Shown here one piece after another: positions 1-10,048 of a stretch of 64,000 nucleotides of DNA; position 1 is the stretch's first letter, and every line of letters starts with the position of its first letter. The DNA is from Clostridia bacterium (GTDB lineage Bacteria > Bacillota > Clostridia > Christensenellales > Aristaeellaceae). Made by a program: the position numbers and the translations under genes. The stretch lies in assembly GCA_017936375.1 (NCBI GenBank), contig JAGBFR010000010.1, forward strand, positions 1-64,000, in the 5' to 3' direction. The notes under the pieces are model-generated. The model did no database searches and was not told the DNA's origin. It saw only the letters and a list, made by a program, of their open reading frames with translations.

Positions 1-1
1 A

Positions 2-119
<118 letters not shown>

Positions 120-121
120 CC

Positions 122-160
122 CAAACAAAGAACACACCCGATGGGTGTGTTTTTTGTTTG
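122..160 (+). terminator. Terminator of the rRNA operon
   Basis: A nine-pair stem (131-139 with 143-151, loop GAT) is followed by a T tract at 150-155. The flanking CAAACAAA and TTTGTTTG extend the stem further. It sits directly after the 5S gene and ends the rRNA transcript. Confidence 0.92.
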
Positions 161-171
161 GGATCTGATAT

Positions 172-325
172 ATGTCTAATTCCCCGGGCAGACTCAGCCA
201 AGTCCAATATAGGACTTGGCTAGGTGAGCCCCGGCGGCGCCCGGTGGGCGCAATGCAGCCGGGGCGAACGCCCGGGAGCGCTCAGTGCAGAACGCTCAGC
301 ATTCGCTGGGCGTTTTTCTTTTGTC
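172..325 (+). ncRNA. Candidate structured RNA A, first of a tandem pair
   Basis: No credible protein is encoded here, but the segment folds strongly. CCCGGGC at 183-189 can pair with GCCCGGG at 270-276. Inside lie a ten-pair hairpin (AGCCAAGTCC/GGACTTGGCT, 196-221) and a GC-rich hairpin (GCCCCGG.../...CCGGGGC, about 228-265). It ends at the terminator at 291-317. GAGCG at 276-280 can pair with CGCTC at 293-297, which would disrupt the terminator stem, so an attenuator-like switch is possible. The 14-base core GCGAACGCCCGGGA (264-277) recurs in the next segment. I do not recognise the class; the 5' end is a guess. Confidence 0.5.
291..319 (+). terminator. Terminator of RNA A
   Basis: A ten-pair stem (291-300 with 305-314, loop ATTC) is followed by TTTTTCTTTT. 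Its CTCAGC-N4-GCTGGGC core is identical to that of the second terminator at 517-542. Confidence 0.85.
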
Positions 326-545
326 CCGGCTGCCTCCCTACTCTCCCGGGGAGGCTCAAAAAGGAAGAATACCTTTGATGCAGGGAGCAGAGAAGGGGTG
401 GTGGGGGCGATCGATAAGCCCCTGCCAAGTGGGACGAGTACAAAGTGGCTACCGGATGGAGTGTTGAGTATGAGGAAGGAAAGCCACCGGCGAACGCCCG
501 GGAAAGGATAATGAAAAGCCTCAGCTAATGCTGGGCTATTTTACG
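322..545 (+). ncRNA. Candidate structured RNA B, second of a tandem pair
   Basis: A second non-coding structured segment lies directly after RNA A. Visible helices are GCCTCC/GGAGGC (332-337/350-355), GGGGC/GCCCC (around 404-422) and AGTGGCT/AGCCAC (around 445-486). The 14-base core GCGAACGCCCGGGA is repeated exactly at 490-503, preceded by a CCCGGG at 345-350 that could close a long-range helix as in RNA A. It ends in a terminator like RNA A's. The shared core, shared terminator core and position suggest two members of one RNA class. It does not match the tRNA, tmRNA, RNase P, SRP or T-box signatures I know. A raiA-type RNA is conceivable but not demonstrated. Confidence 0.5.
517..542 (+). 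terminator. Terminator of RNA B
   Basis: AGCC and CAGC (517-525, bulged T521) pair with GCTG and GGCT (530-537) around a TAAT loop, followed by TATTTT. Confidence 0.8.
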
Positions 546-573
546 TTCCTGTACATTGCAAAAGCGCAAGCTC

Positions 574-623
574 CTGTCTGTGTCAAACTATGAGTTGACC
601 GAAGACAGATGTGCCGTTATACT
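574..623 (+). promoter_or_regulatory. Promoter of the nucleotidyltransferase gene with overlapping dyad
   Basis: TTGACC (595-600) and TATACT (618-623) are separated by 17 bp. An extended inverted repeat covers the -35 box: CTGTCT (574-579) with AGACAG (603-608), and inside it GTCAA (582-586) with TTGAC (595-599). This is a typical place for a repressor or activator site. The regulator is not identifiable from the window. Confidence 0.75.
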
Positions 624-738
624 ACAGGTAACATTGCCATCGAATCCACGTTCTATGCCGTACCGCCGCCGGGAGTCTTAGAATAGACCGGTAGGGCAAA
701 GCGTACTGGCATCAGGCCTGCGGGCAGAAAGGGATCAT

Positions 739-1425
739 ATGTTTCAGCCGGATCAATACATTTCCGAACTCACTGCATTACTGAAGGAGGCCTTTGGAAA
801 AAGGCTGATCTATGTGGGTCTGCAGGGCAGCTACCTGCGGGAAGAGGCCAATGAGAACAGCGATATTGACATCATGGCGGTGATCAGGGCGATGACGCCG
901 GATGATCTGTGTACCTACCGGAAGGCGATTATGACGCTGGAGGATTACGAAAAGTCCTGCGGGTTTATCTGCGGCGAAGAAGAGTTGCTGCATTGGAATC
1001 CGCTGGAGATTGCCCACCTGATCCATACCACAAAGGACTATTACGGCACGCTGACTGATCTGCTTCCGGCATATACCGAGCGGGATGTGCGTACGTTTAT
1101 CAAGATGAGCCTTGGCAATCTGTATCATGAAATCTGCCATCGGCGGATCCATGCATCGATGGAAAGGAACATAGCTGCTCTGCCGATAACGTTCAAATCC
1201 GTTTTCTTCATTTTGCAGAATTTGCGTTTTCTTGAATGCGGGCGCTTCTACGGTACGAAGCGGGAGCTTTTGTCCGTGCTGAACGGAAAGGACAGGCAGG
1301 TTCTTGAAATGGCGCTTGCGCTTGGACGAGGAGAGCAGATTGCGTTTGACGAAGCGTTTTCTTTGCTGTATTTCTGGTGCCGGGAGGCACTTATTCGCAC
1401 AACCTCAGATGTGGTGAATCAGTAA
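739..1425 (+). CDS. Nucleotidyltransferase-domain protein
   Basis: This 228-residue protein has the N-terminal signature of the MNT/kanamycin-type nucleotidyltransferase fold: G30-S31 followed by the metal-binding SDID at residues 41-44. The remaining two thirds are mostly helical and carry no motif I can name; such helical tails are common in MNT-HEPN-like and aminoglycoside-adenylyltransferase-like proteins. The expected reaction is transfer of a nucleotide from an NTP to a protein or small molecule; the substrate is unknown. The start follows AGAAAGGG. The gene has its own promoter with a dyad and is less GC-rich than the biosynthetic genes downstream, so recent acquisition is possible. 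Confidence 0.8.
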   Translation: MFQPDQYISELTALLKEAFGKRLIYVGLQGSYLREEANENSDIDIMAVIRAMTPDDLCTYRKAIMTLEDYEKSCGFICGEEELLHWNPLEIAHLIHTTKDYYGTLTDLLPAYTERDVRTFIKMSLGNLYHEICHRRIHASMERNIAALPITFKSVFFILQNLRFLECGRFYGTKRELLSVLNGKDRQVLEMALALGRGEQIAFDEAFSLLYFWCREALIRTTSDVVNQ

Positions 1426-1774
1426 AAGCATCGTCGTGTATGGGCGGTTATGCCATGATGGCGGAAGTCTATCTGCACGGACAGATTCGGGGTATGCATT
1501 CTTTTCTGATTAAGGGCGGTTTTCCCAGCCGGATTTATCCAGCGAGATTCGGGCGCACTGTTTTCTGTCCGCCGGAGAGACGGCTGCGTCAGTGACAGTG
1601 CTCGCCTCTTTTGGGGTGCGGGTGAGGACGGACGCCCCCATATCGTTTTGAAACCGGCGGAGATGTGCGTGAGGCTCGGCAAACCCAGTGTCACCATCGC
1701 TGAATCCGCCGACGCTGGAAGAGGTCAACATGCTGATCGCCGATGGGTTATCTGCTGATTGACGCGACCGGGAA
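1426..1774 (+). other. Non-coding stretch, possibly decayed sequence
   Basis: I find no supported gene, RNA or terminator in these 350 bases. Short open frames on both strands lack ribosome-binding sites and resemble no family I recognise. The composition suggests formerly coding DNA, but I cannot identify a parent gene. Confidence 0.4.
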
Positions 1775-1803
1775 TTGCAAGCCGTGCGTACCTGCAGTAT
1801 AAT
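1775..1803 (+). promoter_or_regulatory. Promoter of the GH20-like gene
   Basis: TTGCAA (1775-1780), 17-bp spacer, TATAAT (1798-1803). Its position rules out the in-frame ATG at 1759 as a start. Confidence 0.85.
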
Positions 1804-1836
1804 AAGAAAAAACACATCTGCAAGGAGGTTTCCGCG

Positions 1837-2901
1837 ATGTTTGACCGCAGTATCCCCATGATTGGCTTTCATACCATCATCAAGGCGCACGAGAGCGTCG
1901 GCGCGCTGATCCGCCTCATCAAGGAAGGACTTGCCCCCAATGGATTCAATACAATCATTCTTGAGATGCGCTATGCCTTCCGCTGCTTCCCGGAGTTTTC
2001 GACTGGAACGATCACCTATGAGGATGCCAGCATGATTGCAGATGTATGTGAGAAGCATGCCATCCGCCTTGTGCCGCTGCTGCCGTGTCTGAGTCATCAG
2101 TCCGCTGGCCCGCGCAGCATTCCGTATCCGCTGTTCCAGCATCATCCGGAGCTGCTGGAGCGTCAGGGCGTCGTGCCCGGAACGGATTGGCCGGACTTTG
2201 TACTGCACAGCTGGTGCGCTTCCAATGATGACGTCTATCGGTACATCTTCCCGATGATCGATGAGATGGCGCAGGCGTGCCGCGCGCAGGCTTTCCATAT
2301 CGGCATGGATGAGCTGTTTGACGTGGCGGTCTGCCCGAAGTGCCGCGAGAGGTCTCCGGCGGAGCTGTACGCGCGGACATTGAAGATTCTGCACGATCAT
2401 CTTGCGGAGAAGGGGCTTGACACCATGATCTGGGGAGACCGCCTGCTGGACGCGCAGAAGATGGGCTACTCCATGTGGGAGGGCGATCGCTTCGGCGTGC
2501 ATCCGGCGCTTGAGCGCAGCGGCGAGGTCACGCGCGATATCATCGTCTGCGACTGGCACTATGAATGGCACAGCGCCGGTTATCCCTCCGTGGAGACGCT
2601 GGTGCGCGAGGGATTCTTCACGGTGCCGTCCTTCTGGCGGGATGAAAAGAATGCCGCGCATTTCTGGCTGCATGCGCTTGAGGCGCAGTATCTGGCGAAT
2701 CGGTACGGTTGGAAGGGCGTACTGGGCGGCATGCTCTGCACCAATTGGCGCTCGCTGGATGACGAGGCGGTCAGCAACATGCTTTGTGAGATCAAGGGAG
2801 AGAAGGCGGAGGGCCCCGGCGCGGACATCGGGCGTGTGATCCGCGAAATGGCGCCGAAGGCGCAGAAGATGGTCCAGTACCAAACGTTCAAAAAGGAGTA
2901 A
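1837..2901 (+). CDS. Glycoside hydrolase family 20-like protein
   Basis: This 354-residue protein resembles the TIM barrel of beta-N-acetylhexosaminidases. It has the GH20 signature H-x-G-x-D-E at residues 154-159 (HIGMDE), where the Asp-Glu pair supports substrate-assisted cleavage of N-acetylhexosaminides. A C-x-x-C pair (166-169) follows. There is no signal peptide and no extra domain, so it probably acts in the cytoplasm on imported amino-sugar oligosaccharides, or is a GH20-like relative with another specificity. The start is set by AAGGAGG seven bases upstream and by the promoter at 1775-1803. It appears monocistronic. Confidence 0.75.
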   Translation: MFDRSIPMIGFHTIIKAHESVGALIRLIKEGLAPNGFNTIILEMRYAFRCFPEFSTGTITYEDASMIADVCEKHAIRLVPLLPCLSHQSAGPRSIPYPLFQHHPELLERQGVVPGTDWPDFVLHSWCASNDDVYRYIFPMIDEMAQACRAQAFHIGMDELFDVAVCPKCRERSPAELYARTLKILHDHLAEKGLDTMIWGDRLLDAQKMGYSMWEGDRFGVHPALERSGEVTRDIIVCDWHYEWHSAGYPSVETLVREGFFTVPSFWRDEKNAAHFWLHALEAQYLANRYGWKGVLGGMLCTNWRSLDDEAVSNMLCEIKGEKAEGPGADIGRVIREMAPKAQKMVQYQTFKKE

Positions 2902-2972
2902 CCGAACGGAATTGGCGGGGATGCGCGGATGCGTATCCCCGTTTCCTGCATATTCCATATTCTTTGCTGGAG

Positions 2973-3014
2973 GCGGAAAGCGGAAGCGGGTGGGGGGCCA
3001 CTTTCCGCTTTCGC
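2973..3014 (+). repeat. Long hairpin upstream of dapF
   Basis: A 14-pair stem (2973-2986 with 3001-3014, two G-U pairs) closes a G-rich 14-base loop. No T tract follows, so it is not a standard terminator. It lies 115 bases before dapF in a gene-free stretch (2902-3129) with no clear promoter. Confidence 0.6.
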
Positions 3015-3129
3015 GCAGCAGATGACGAAGAAAATGATCTTTTGGCCAAAGTCCCGCGCCGGCAGGAAAAGGCCATTCCGCATCGAAATAAAACAAGATT
3101 GATTTTTGCCATTTCGGAGATGATTTCCA

Positions 3130-3969
3130 ATGCGATTCACCAAAATGCACGGCCTTGGCAACGATTATGTCTATGTCAATGCCTTTGAAGAGACGATCGT
3201 CGACCCCGCTGCGCTGGCCGTCCGAATCAGCGACAGACACTTTGGCGTCGGCAGCGACGGCCTTGTGATGATCTGCCCGAGCGAGACTGCGGATTTCCGC
3301 ATGCGCATGTTCAATGCGGACGGCTCTGAGGGCGATATGTGCGGCAACGCGAGCCGCTGCGTCGCCAAGTATGTCTATGAGCGCGGGATGACGGATAAGG
3401 CGACCGTCACGCTGGAGACGCCTGCGGGCATCAAGACGCTGATGATGACCGTCGAGGAGGGCGTCGTCACCGGCGTGCGCGTGGATATGGGCGAGCCGAA
3501 GGTCGCGTGTCAGGACGTTCCGTGCCTGCTGGGCGAGGGCGTCGTGAAGATGGCGCCCATCGAGGCGCTGGGCAGAATCTTCTATATCACGCCCGTCTGC
3601 ACGGGCAATCCGCACGGCGTCATCGTGCTGGACGAGCCCGTCGAGGATTTTCCGCTGGAGATCTATGGCCCGGTGCTCGAGCGCCATCCGGCTTTCCCGA
3701 AGCGGGCGAATATCGAATTCGTCAATGTGATCTCCCGTGACAGGCTGCGCATGCGCGTCTGGGAGCGGGGCAGCGGCGTCACGCTGGCCTGCGGCACGGG
3801 CTCCTGCGCGGTGCTGGTCGCCTGCCATCTCAACGGGCTGTGCGAGAGGCGCGCGGCGGTCGTGCTCGACGGCGGCGAGCTGGTCAATGAATGGGACGAG
3901 GCGACGGGGCATGTCTTCATGAACGGGCCGGCGACGTTTGTATTCGATGGGGAATACAAGCATCCCTGA
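3130..3969 (+). CDS. dapF: Diaminopimelate epimerase
   Basis: DapF interconverts LL- and meso-diaminopimelate in the cytoplasm, the penultimate step to lysine and the source of the peptidoglycan cross-linking residue. The 279-residue length is typical. The N-terminal FTKMHGLGNDYV motif and both active-site cysteines are present: Cys71 in MCGNASRC and Cys221 in TLACGTGSC, with the substrate-binding RANIEFV in between. The start follows GGAGA at 3117-3121. The gene stands alone between a GH20-like gene and the carAB region. No terminator with a T tract follows directly. Confidence 0.96.
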   Translation: MRFTKMHGLGNDYVYVNAFEETIVDPAALAVRISDRHFGVGSDGLVMICPSETADFRMRMFNADGSEGDMCGNASRCVAKYVYERGMTDKATVTLETPAGIKTLMMTVEEGVVTGVRVDMGEPKVACQDVPCLLGEGVVKMAPIEALGRIFYITPVCTGNPHGVIVLDEPVEDFPLEIYGPVLERHPAFPKRANIEFVNVISRDRLRMRVWERGSGVTLACGTGSCAVLVACHLNGLCERRAAVVLDGGELVNEWDEATGHVFMNGPATFVFDGEYKHP

Positions 3970-4074
3970 GCGCAGAGCAGCTGCGAAGGACATGCCGCTC
4001 CGATGCATGAATCCAAAAACCGGAGGCAAAATCCGTACAGCTTTCCGAAAAGGAGGCGCGGGGGCCGAAATGGC

Positions 4075-4103
4075 TTGACACAACGCCCGCTATACTGTAA
4101 TAT
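4075..4103 (+). promoter_or_regulatory. Strong promoter of the Cys-rich mini-gene
   Basis: TTGACA (4075-4080), 17-bp spacer, TAATAT (4098-4103). The 5' leader contains a perfect seven-pair hairpin, GTCATGC/GCATGAC (4123-4143). Confidence 0.85.
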
Positions 4104-4168
4104 ACTTCATTGATGCAGCAGAGTCATGCGTTTTCGGCATGACAGAAGAAGGGAAGGAGGGGCTCTAC

Positions 4169-4243
4169 ATGAAGCGCACGGTTGATACGATGGCGGTCAT
4201 GCACGAGCAGTCCTGTTCCTGCCCCGTTTTCATTTGTGCATAA
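4169..4243 (+). CDS. Cys-rich 24-residue mini-protein
   Basis: A 24-codon frame starts with ATG eight bases after GGAAGGAGG, an excellent Shine-Dalgarno. It ends in TAA-TAG, with the terminator stem beginning at 4245. The peptide starts MKRTVDTMAVMHEQ and ends in a Cys-rich tail with cysteines at 16, 18 and 23 (SCSCPVFICA). It has its own promoter and terminator, so it is a separate transcription unit rather than a classical carAB attenuator. It could be a leader peptide, a metal- or redox-binding peptide, or a modified-peptide precursor; no maturation enzyme is adjacent. I know no homologue. Confidence 0.6.
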   Translation: MKRTVDTMAVMHEQSCSCPVFICA

Positions 4244-4244
4244 T

Positions 4245-4270
4245 AGCCGCCTTTTGGCGGCTTTATTTTT
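4245..4270 (+). terminator. Terminator of the mini-gene
   Basis: AGCCGCC (4245-4251) pairs with GGCGGCT (4256-4262) around TTTT, followed by TTATTTTT. It starts two bases after the mini-gene TAA. Confidence 0.92.
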
Positions 4271-4272
4271 GC

Positions 4273-4361
4273 TTGACGGTCTGCATCAGGTGGATGTATA
4301 ATTTATCATCAATCCACCGAAATATACACTGTTTATGCGGTGAATATGCGTCGTATATGCA
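4273..4361 (+). promoter_or_regulatory. carAB promoter and leader dyad
   Basis: TTGACG (4273-4278), 18-bp spacer, TATAAT (4297-4302). In the leader an imperfect inverted repeat, TGAATAT (4341-4347) with ATATGCA (4355-4361), could be a regulator site; it only loosely recalls arginine-repressor boxes. No PyrR-type terminator/antiterminator pair is visible before carA. Confidence 0.75.
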
Positions 4362-4416
4362 GAAGATGCTGCATGGCGGCGCCTGATACGGACATATGAG
4401 ACGAAGGAGAGAGCCT

Positions 4417-5454
4417 ATGGCGATGCTGATTCTGGAAGATGGTACGCGTTTTGAGGGAACTGCATTCGGCGCGAAGGGCAATGCGGCGGGCGAGGTGGTC
4501 TTCACCACCGGTATGGCCGGCTATCAGGAGACGATCACGGATCCTGCCTGTGAGGGTCAGATCATCTGCATGACCTATCCGCTCATCGGCAACGTGGGCG
4601 TCAATGACCTTGACTTTGAGAGCGACGGCGTGCGCTGCGCGGGCATTGTTGTGTCCGAGCTGTGCGACCTGCCGAGCAACTGGCAGCTTAAGCGCTCTCT
4701 GGAGGATTACCTCTGCGAGCAGGGCGTGACCGGCCTGCACAGCGTGGATACCCGCGCGCTGACGCGCCATCTGCGCACGGCGGGCGTGATGCGCGGCCGC
4801 ATCGTCGTCGACGAGGACGCGCAGGACAATGAGAAGCCCGCGGCGTACACCTGCGGGGCGGCGTATGAGATCAAGGCCGACGGCGGCCTGACCTTTGCCG
4901 TGCTCGATCTGGGCGTGAAGAAGAGCGTGCTTGAGGCGTTTGCTGATCGCGGCGTAACGCTTAAGGTATACCCGGCGGATACCGCCGCGGAGACCATCCT
5001 TGACGCGGGCTGCGACGCGGTGATCATCTCCAGCGGCCCCGGCTGCCCGGCGGATTATGCCGCGCAGTGCGAGACGGTGCGCGTGCTGATGGAGAAGAAG
5101 CCCTGCATGGGCATCGCGCTGGGCCATCAGGTGATGGCGCTGGCCGCTGGCGGCGCGGTGAAGCCCCTGCTCTACGGCCATCACGGCAGCAACCTGCCGG
5201 TCAAGGATCTGGAGCACAGCACCTGCTATGTGACCGCGCAGCATGTGGGCTATACCATCGATGCGGACAATCTGCCTGAGGGCGCCGTCGTCACCCATGT
5301 GAACAGCAATGACGGCACCGTGGAGGGCCTGCGCTATGCGGGCGGCCTCTCCTGCTCCGTGCAGTTCTATCCGGATGCAGGCCGCGGTCTGTACAAGAGC
5401 GTGGATCTGTATGACGAGTTCATCGCTCAGGTGCGCGAGAGCGCGGCGAAGTAA
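4417..5454 (+). CDS. carA: Carbamoyl-phosphate synthase small subunit lacking the glutaminase triad
   Basis: CarA normally hydrolyses glutamine and passes ammonia to CarB. This 345-residue copy has the usual N-terminal domain (GYQETITDPA, residues 36-45) and a class I amidotransferase-like C-terminal half, but the active site is gone. The canonical G-I-C-L-G-H-Q nucleophile motif reads GIALGHQ (Ala234, codon GCG at 5116-5118). The canonical H-P-E motif reads YPD (Tyr318 and Asp320). SNGPGDP has become SSGPGCP and the QNHG motif has become QHVG. Length and reading frame are intact. Loss of all three catalytic residues is seen in the sequence; ammonia-dependent synthesis, as in vertebrate CPS I, is inference. 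The start ATG follows GAAGGAGA. carB begins 14 bases downstream. Confidence 0.9.
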   Translation: MAMLILEDGTRFEGTAFGAKGNAAGEVVFTTGMAGYQETITDPACEGQIICMTYPLIGNVGVNDLDFESDGVRCAGIVVSELCDLPSNWQLKRSLEDYLCEQGVTGLHSVDTRALTRHLRTAGVMRGRIVVDEDAQDNEKPAAYTCGAAYEIKADGGLTFAVLDLGVKKSVLEAFADRGVTLKVYPADTAAETILDAGCDAVIISSGPGCPADYAAQCETVRVLMEKKPCMGIALGHQVMALAAGGAVKPLLYGHHGSNLPVKDLEHSTCYVTAQHVGYTIDADNLPEGAVVTHVNSNDGTVEGLRYAGGLSCSVQFYPDAGRGLYKSVDLYDEFIAQVRESAAK

Positions 5455-5468
5455 GGGGGTTACGGATT

Positions 5469-8690
<3,222 letters not shown>

Positions 8691-8703
8691 CCTCAATATC
8701 ATT

Positions 8704-8741
8704 CAGACGAAGCGCCTTTTCCCGGGGCTTCGTCTGTTTTT
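8704..8741 (+). terminator. carAB terminator
   Basis: CAGACGAAGC (8704-8713) pairs with GCTTCGTCTG (8727-8736), followed by TTTTT. Confidence 0.93.
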
Positions 8742-8766
8742 CTCTGTTGTTTAGGGAGGATTGAAT

Positions 8767-9321
8767 ATGGAAAAGGCTGGGCGGAAAGCGGGGGATATGA
8801 CCATGGAAATCTGGGACGCATACACGCGCGACGGTAAAAAGACGGGGCGGACGCTCGTGCGCGGCGAGCCCGTGCCCGACGGGCTGTATCATCTGGTCTG
8901 CGAGGCGCTGGTGTATCATGCGGATGGCAGCGTGCTGGCCATGCGCCGCTCGATGGACAAGCCCAATTACCCCGGCTGGTATGAGACGACGGCGGGCGGC
9001 AGCGCGCTCGCGGGCGAGGATGCGCTGGCCTGCATACGCCGCGAGGTCTGTGAGGAGACCGGCCTTCTTTGCGACCGCTTCGAAGAGGTGGGCCGCTGTG
9101 TGAACGACAGCAATCACACGATTTTTCATTCCTTCATCTGCACGGTGGATGGCGATAAGGATGCTGTGCGTCTGCAGGCGGGGGAGACCGAGGGCTATCT
9201 GTGGATGAGCCGGGAGGCGTTCTGCGCCTTTGCTGCGTCGGACAGAATGATCCCCTCGCAGAAGCGGCGGCTGATGGATTATCTGGTGCGGGAAGATTTT
9301 CTGAAAGAGGCATACCGCTGA
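8767..9321 (+). CDS. Nudix hydrolase
   Basis: This 184-residue protein carries a complete Nudix box (G78, E84, then REVCEETGL at 92-100), the Mg-binding motif that hydrolyses a nucleoside diphosphate linked to another moiety. The N-terminal EIWDAYTRDG and central WYETTAGG resemble isopentenyl-diphosphate-isomerase-type and YfcD-type Nudix proteins; the substrate cannot be read from sequence. The ATG at 8767 lies seven bases after AGGGAGGA; the TTG at 8761 is too close to it. Terminators flank the gene on both sides, yet I see no strong promoter, so it may depend on read-through from carAB. Confidence 0.88.
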   Translation: MEKAGRKAGDMTMEIWDAYTRDGKKTGRTLVRGEPVPDGLYHLVCEALVYHADGSVLAMRRSMDKPNYPGWYETTAGGSALAGEDALACIRREVCEETGLLCDRFEEVGRCVNDSNHTIFHSFICTVDGDKDAVRLQAGETEGYLWMSREAFCAFAASDRMIPSQKRRLMDYLVREDFLKEAYR

Positions 9322-9401
9322 GACGATACAGGGTCAATGCCGGAAGAAGGCGACGCTTATCGTTGCTGTTTTGCCATGATTGGTCTTTAGATCGTGTGTA
9401 C

Positions 9402-9431
9402 AAGGAGGCTTTCGCGCCTCCTTCTTTTTTT
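9402..9431 (+). terminator. Terminator after the Nudix gene
   Basis: AAGGAGGC (9402-9409) pairs with GCCTCCTT (9416-9423), followed by C and seven T. Confidence 0.92.
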
Positions 9432-9466
9432 GCCCTCCGTCACATACCCTTGTCCGGGGTGATGGC

Positions 9467-10048
9467 ATGAATGGAATCTTCTGCGCGATGCTGCTCGTCG
9501 GTATCGTCTATGCCGCGGCGACAGGGCAGGCGGAGGCCGCGCAGCGCGCGCTGTTATCCGGCGGCGGTCAGGCGGTGGAGCTGTGTATTTCGCTCGCGGG
9601 GACGTATGCGTTTTTCGGCGGGGTGATGGGGCTGATGCGGGAGAGCGGGCTGGCAGGCGGCGTCGCGCGGCGGCTGGAGGGGCCGCTCTCCCGCCTGTTC
9701 CGGTTTGAGCCGGGGGAGGAGGCCGCCCTGCCGGACGTCTGCATGAATCTGGCGGCGGACATGCTGGGCATGGGCAATGCATCCACGCCGGCGGGGCTGC
9801 GTGCGATGCGCACGATGGCGGCGGCGAAGCGGGAGCCGGGGCGCGCGAGCAGCGCGATGCTGCTTTTCCTCGTGCTCAATACGACGAGCGTGCAGCTCCT
9901 CCCGGCGACGATGATCGGCCTGCGCGCGCAGGCGGGCGCGGCAAACCCGGCGGACATCGTCCTGCCGACGCTGCTGGCGACGGCGGTCTCGACGGCCTGC
10001 GGCACGGGCATCTGCCTGCTCTGCGCCGCGCGGGAAAGGAGGCGCTGA
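9467..10048 (+). CDS. spmA: Spore maturation protein A
   Basis: SpmA is a membrane protein of the nucleoside-recognition (Gate) family needed in Bacillus for spore core dehydration. The 193-residue product is close to the family length. It has several hydrophobic segments and the family stretch MNLAADMLGMGNASTPAGLRAM in the middle, with LNTTSVQLLPAT further on. The ATG at 9467 is chosen because GGGGTGAT precedes it and upstream codons overlap the Nudix terminator. Its stop overlaps the spmB start (TGAATG), so the two are translationally coupled. Confidence 0.92.
   Translation: MNGIFCAMLLVGIVYAAATGQAEAAQRALLSGGGQAVELCISLAGTYAFFGGVMGLMRESGLAGGVARRLEGPLSRLFRFEPGEEAALPDVCMNLAADMLGMGNASTPAGLRAMRTMAAAKREPGRASSAMLLFLVLNTTSVQLLPATMIGLRAQAGAANPADIVLPTLLATAVSTACGTGICLLCAARERRR

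Noticed and set aside
224..511. Short ORFs inside the post-5S region
   Set aside because: They cross two strong terminators and conserved stems, lack ribosome-binding sites and look like random translations of structured RNA.
4303..4416. PyrR attenuator or T-box before carA
   Set aside because: No terminator with a T tract and no competing antiterminator or T-box sequence is present in the leader.
5101..5380. CarA active-site changes as a frameshift or sequencing artefact
   Set aside because: The frame is continuous through both altered motifs and surrounding family residues align normally; separate codon substitutions are needed at each site.
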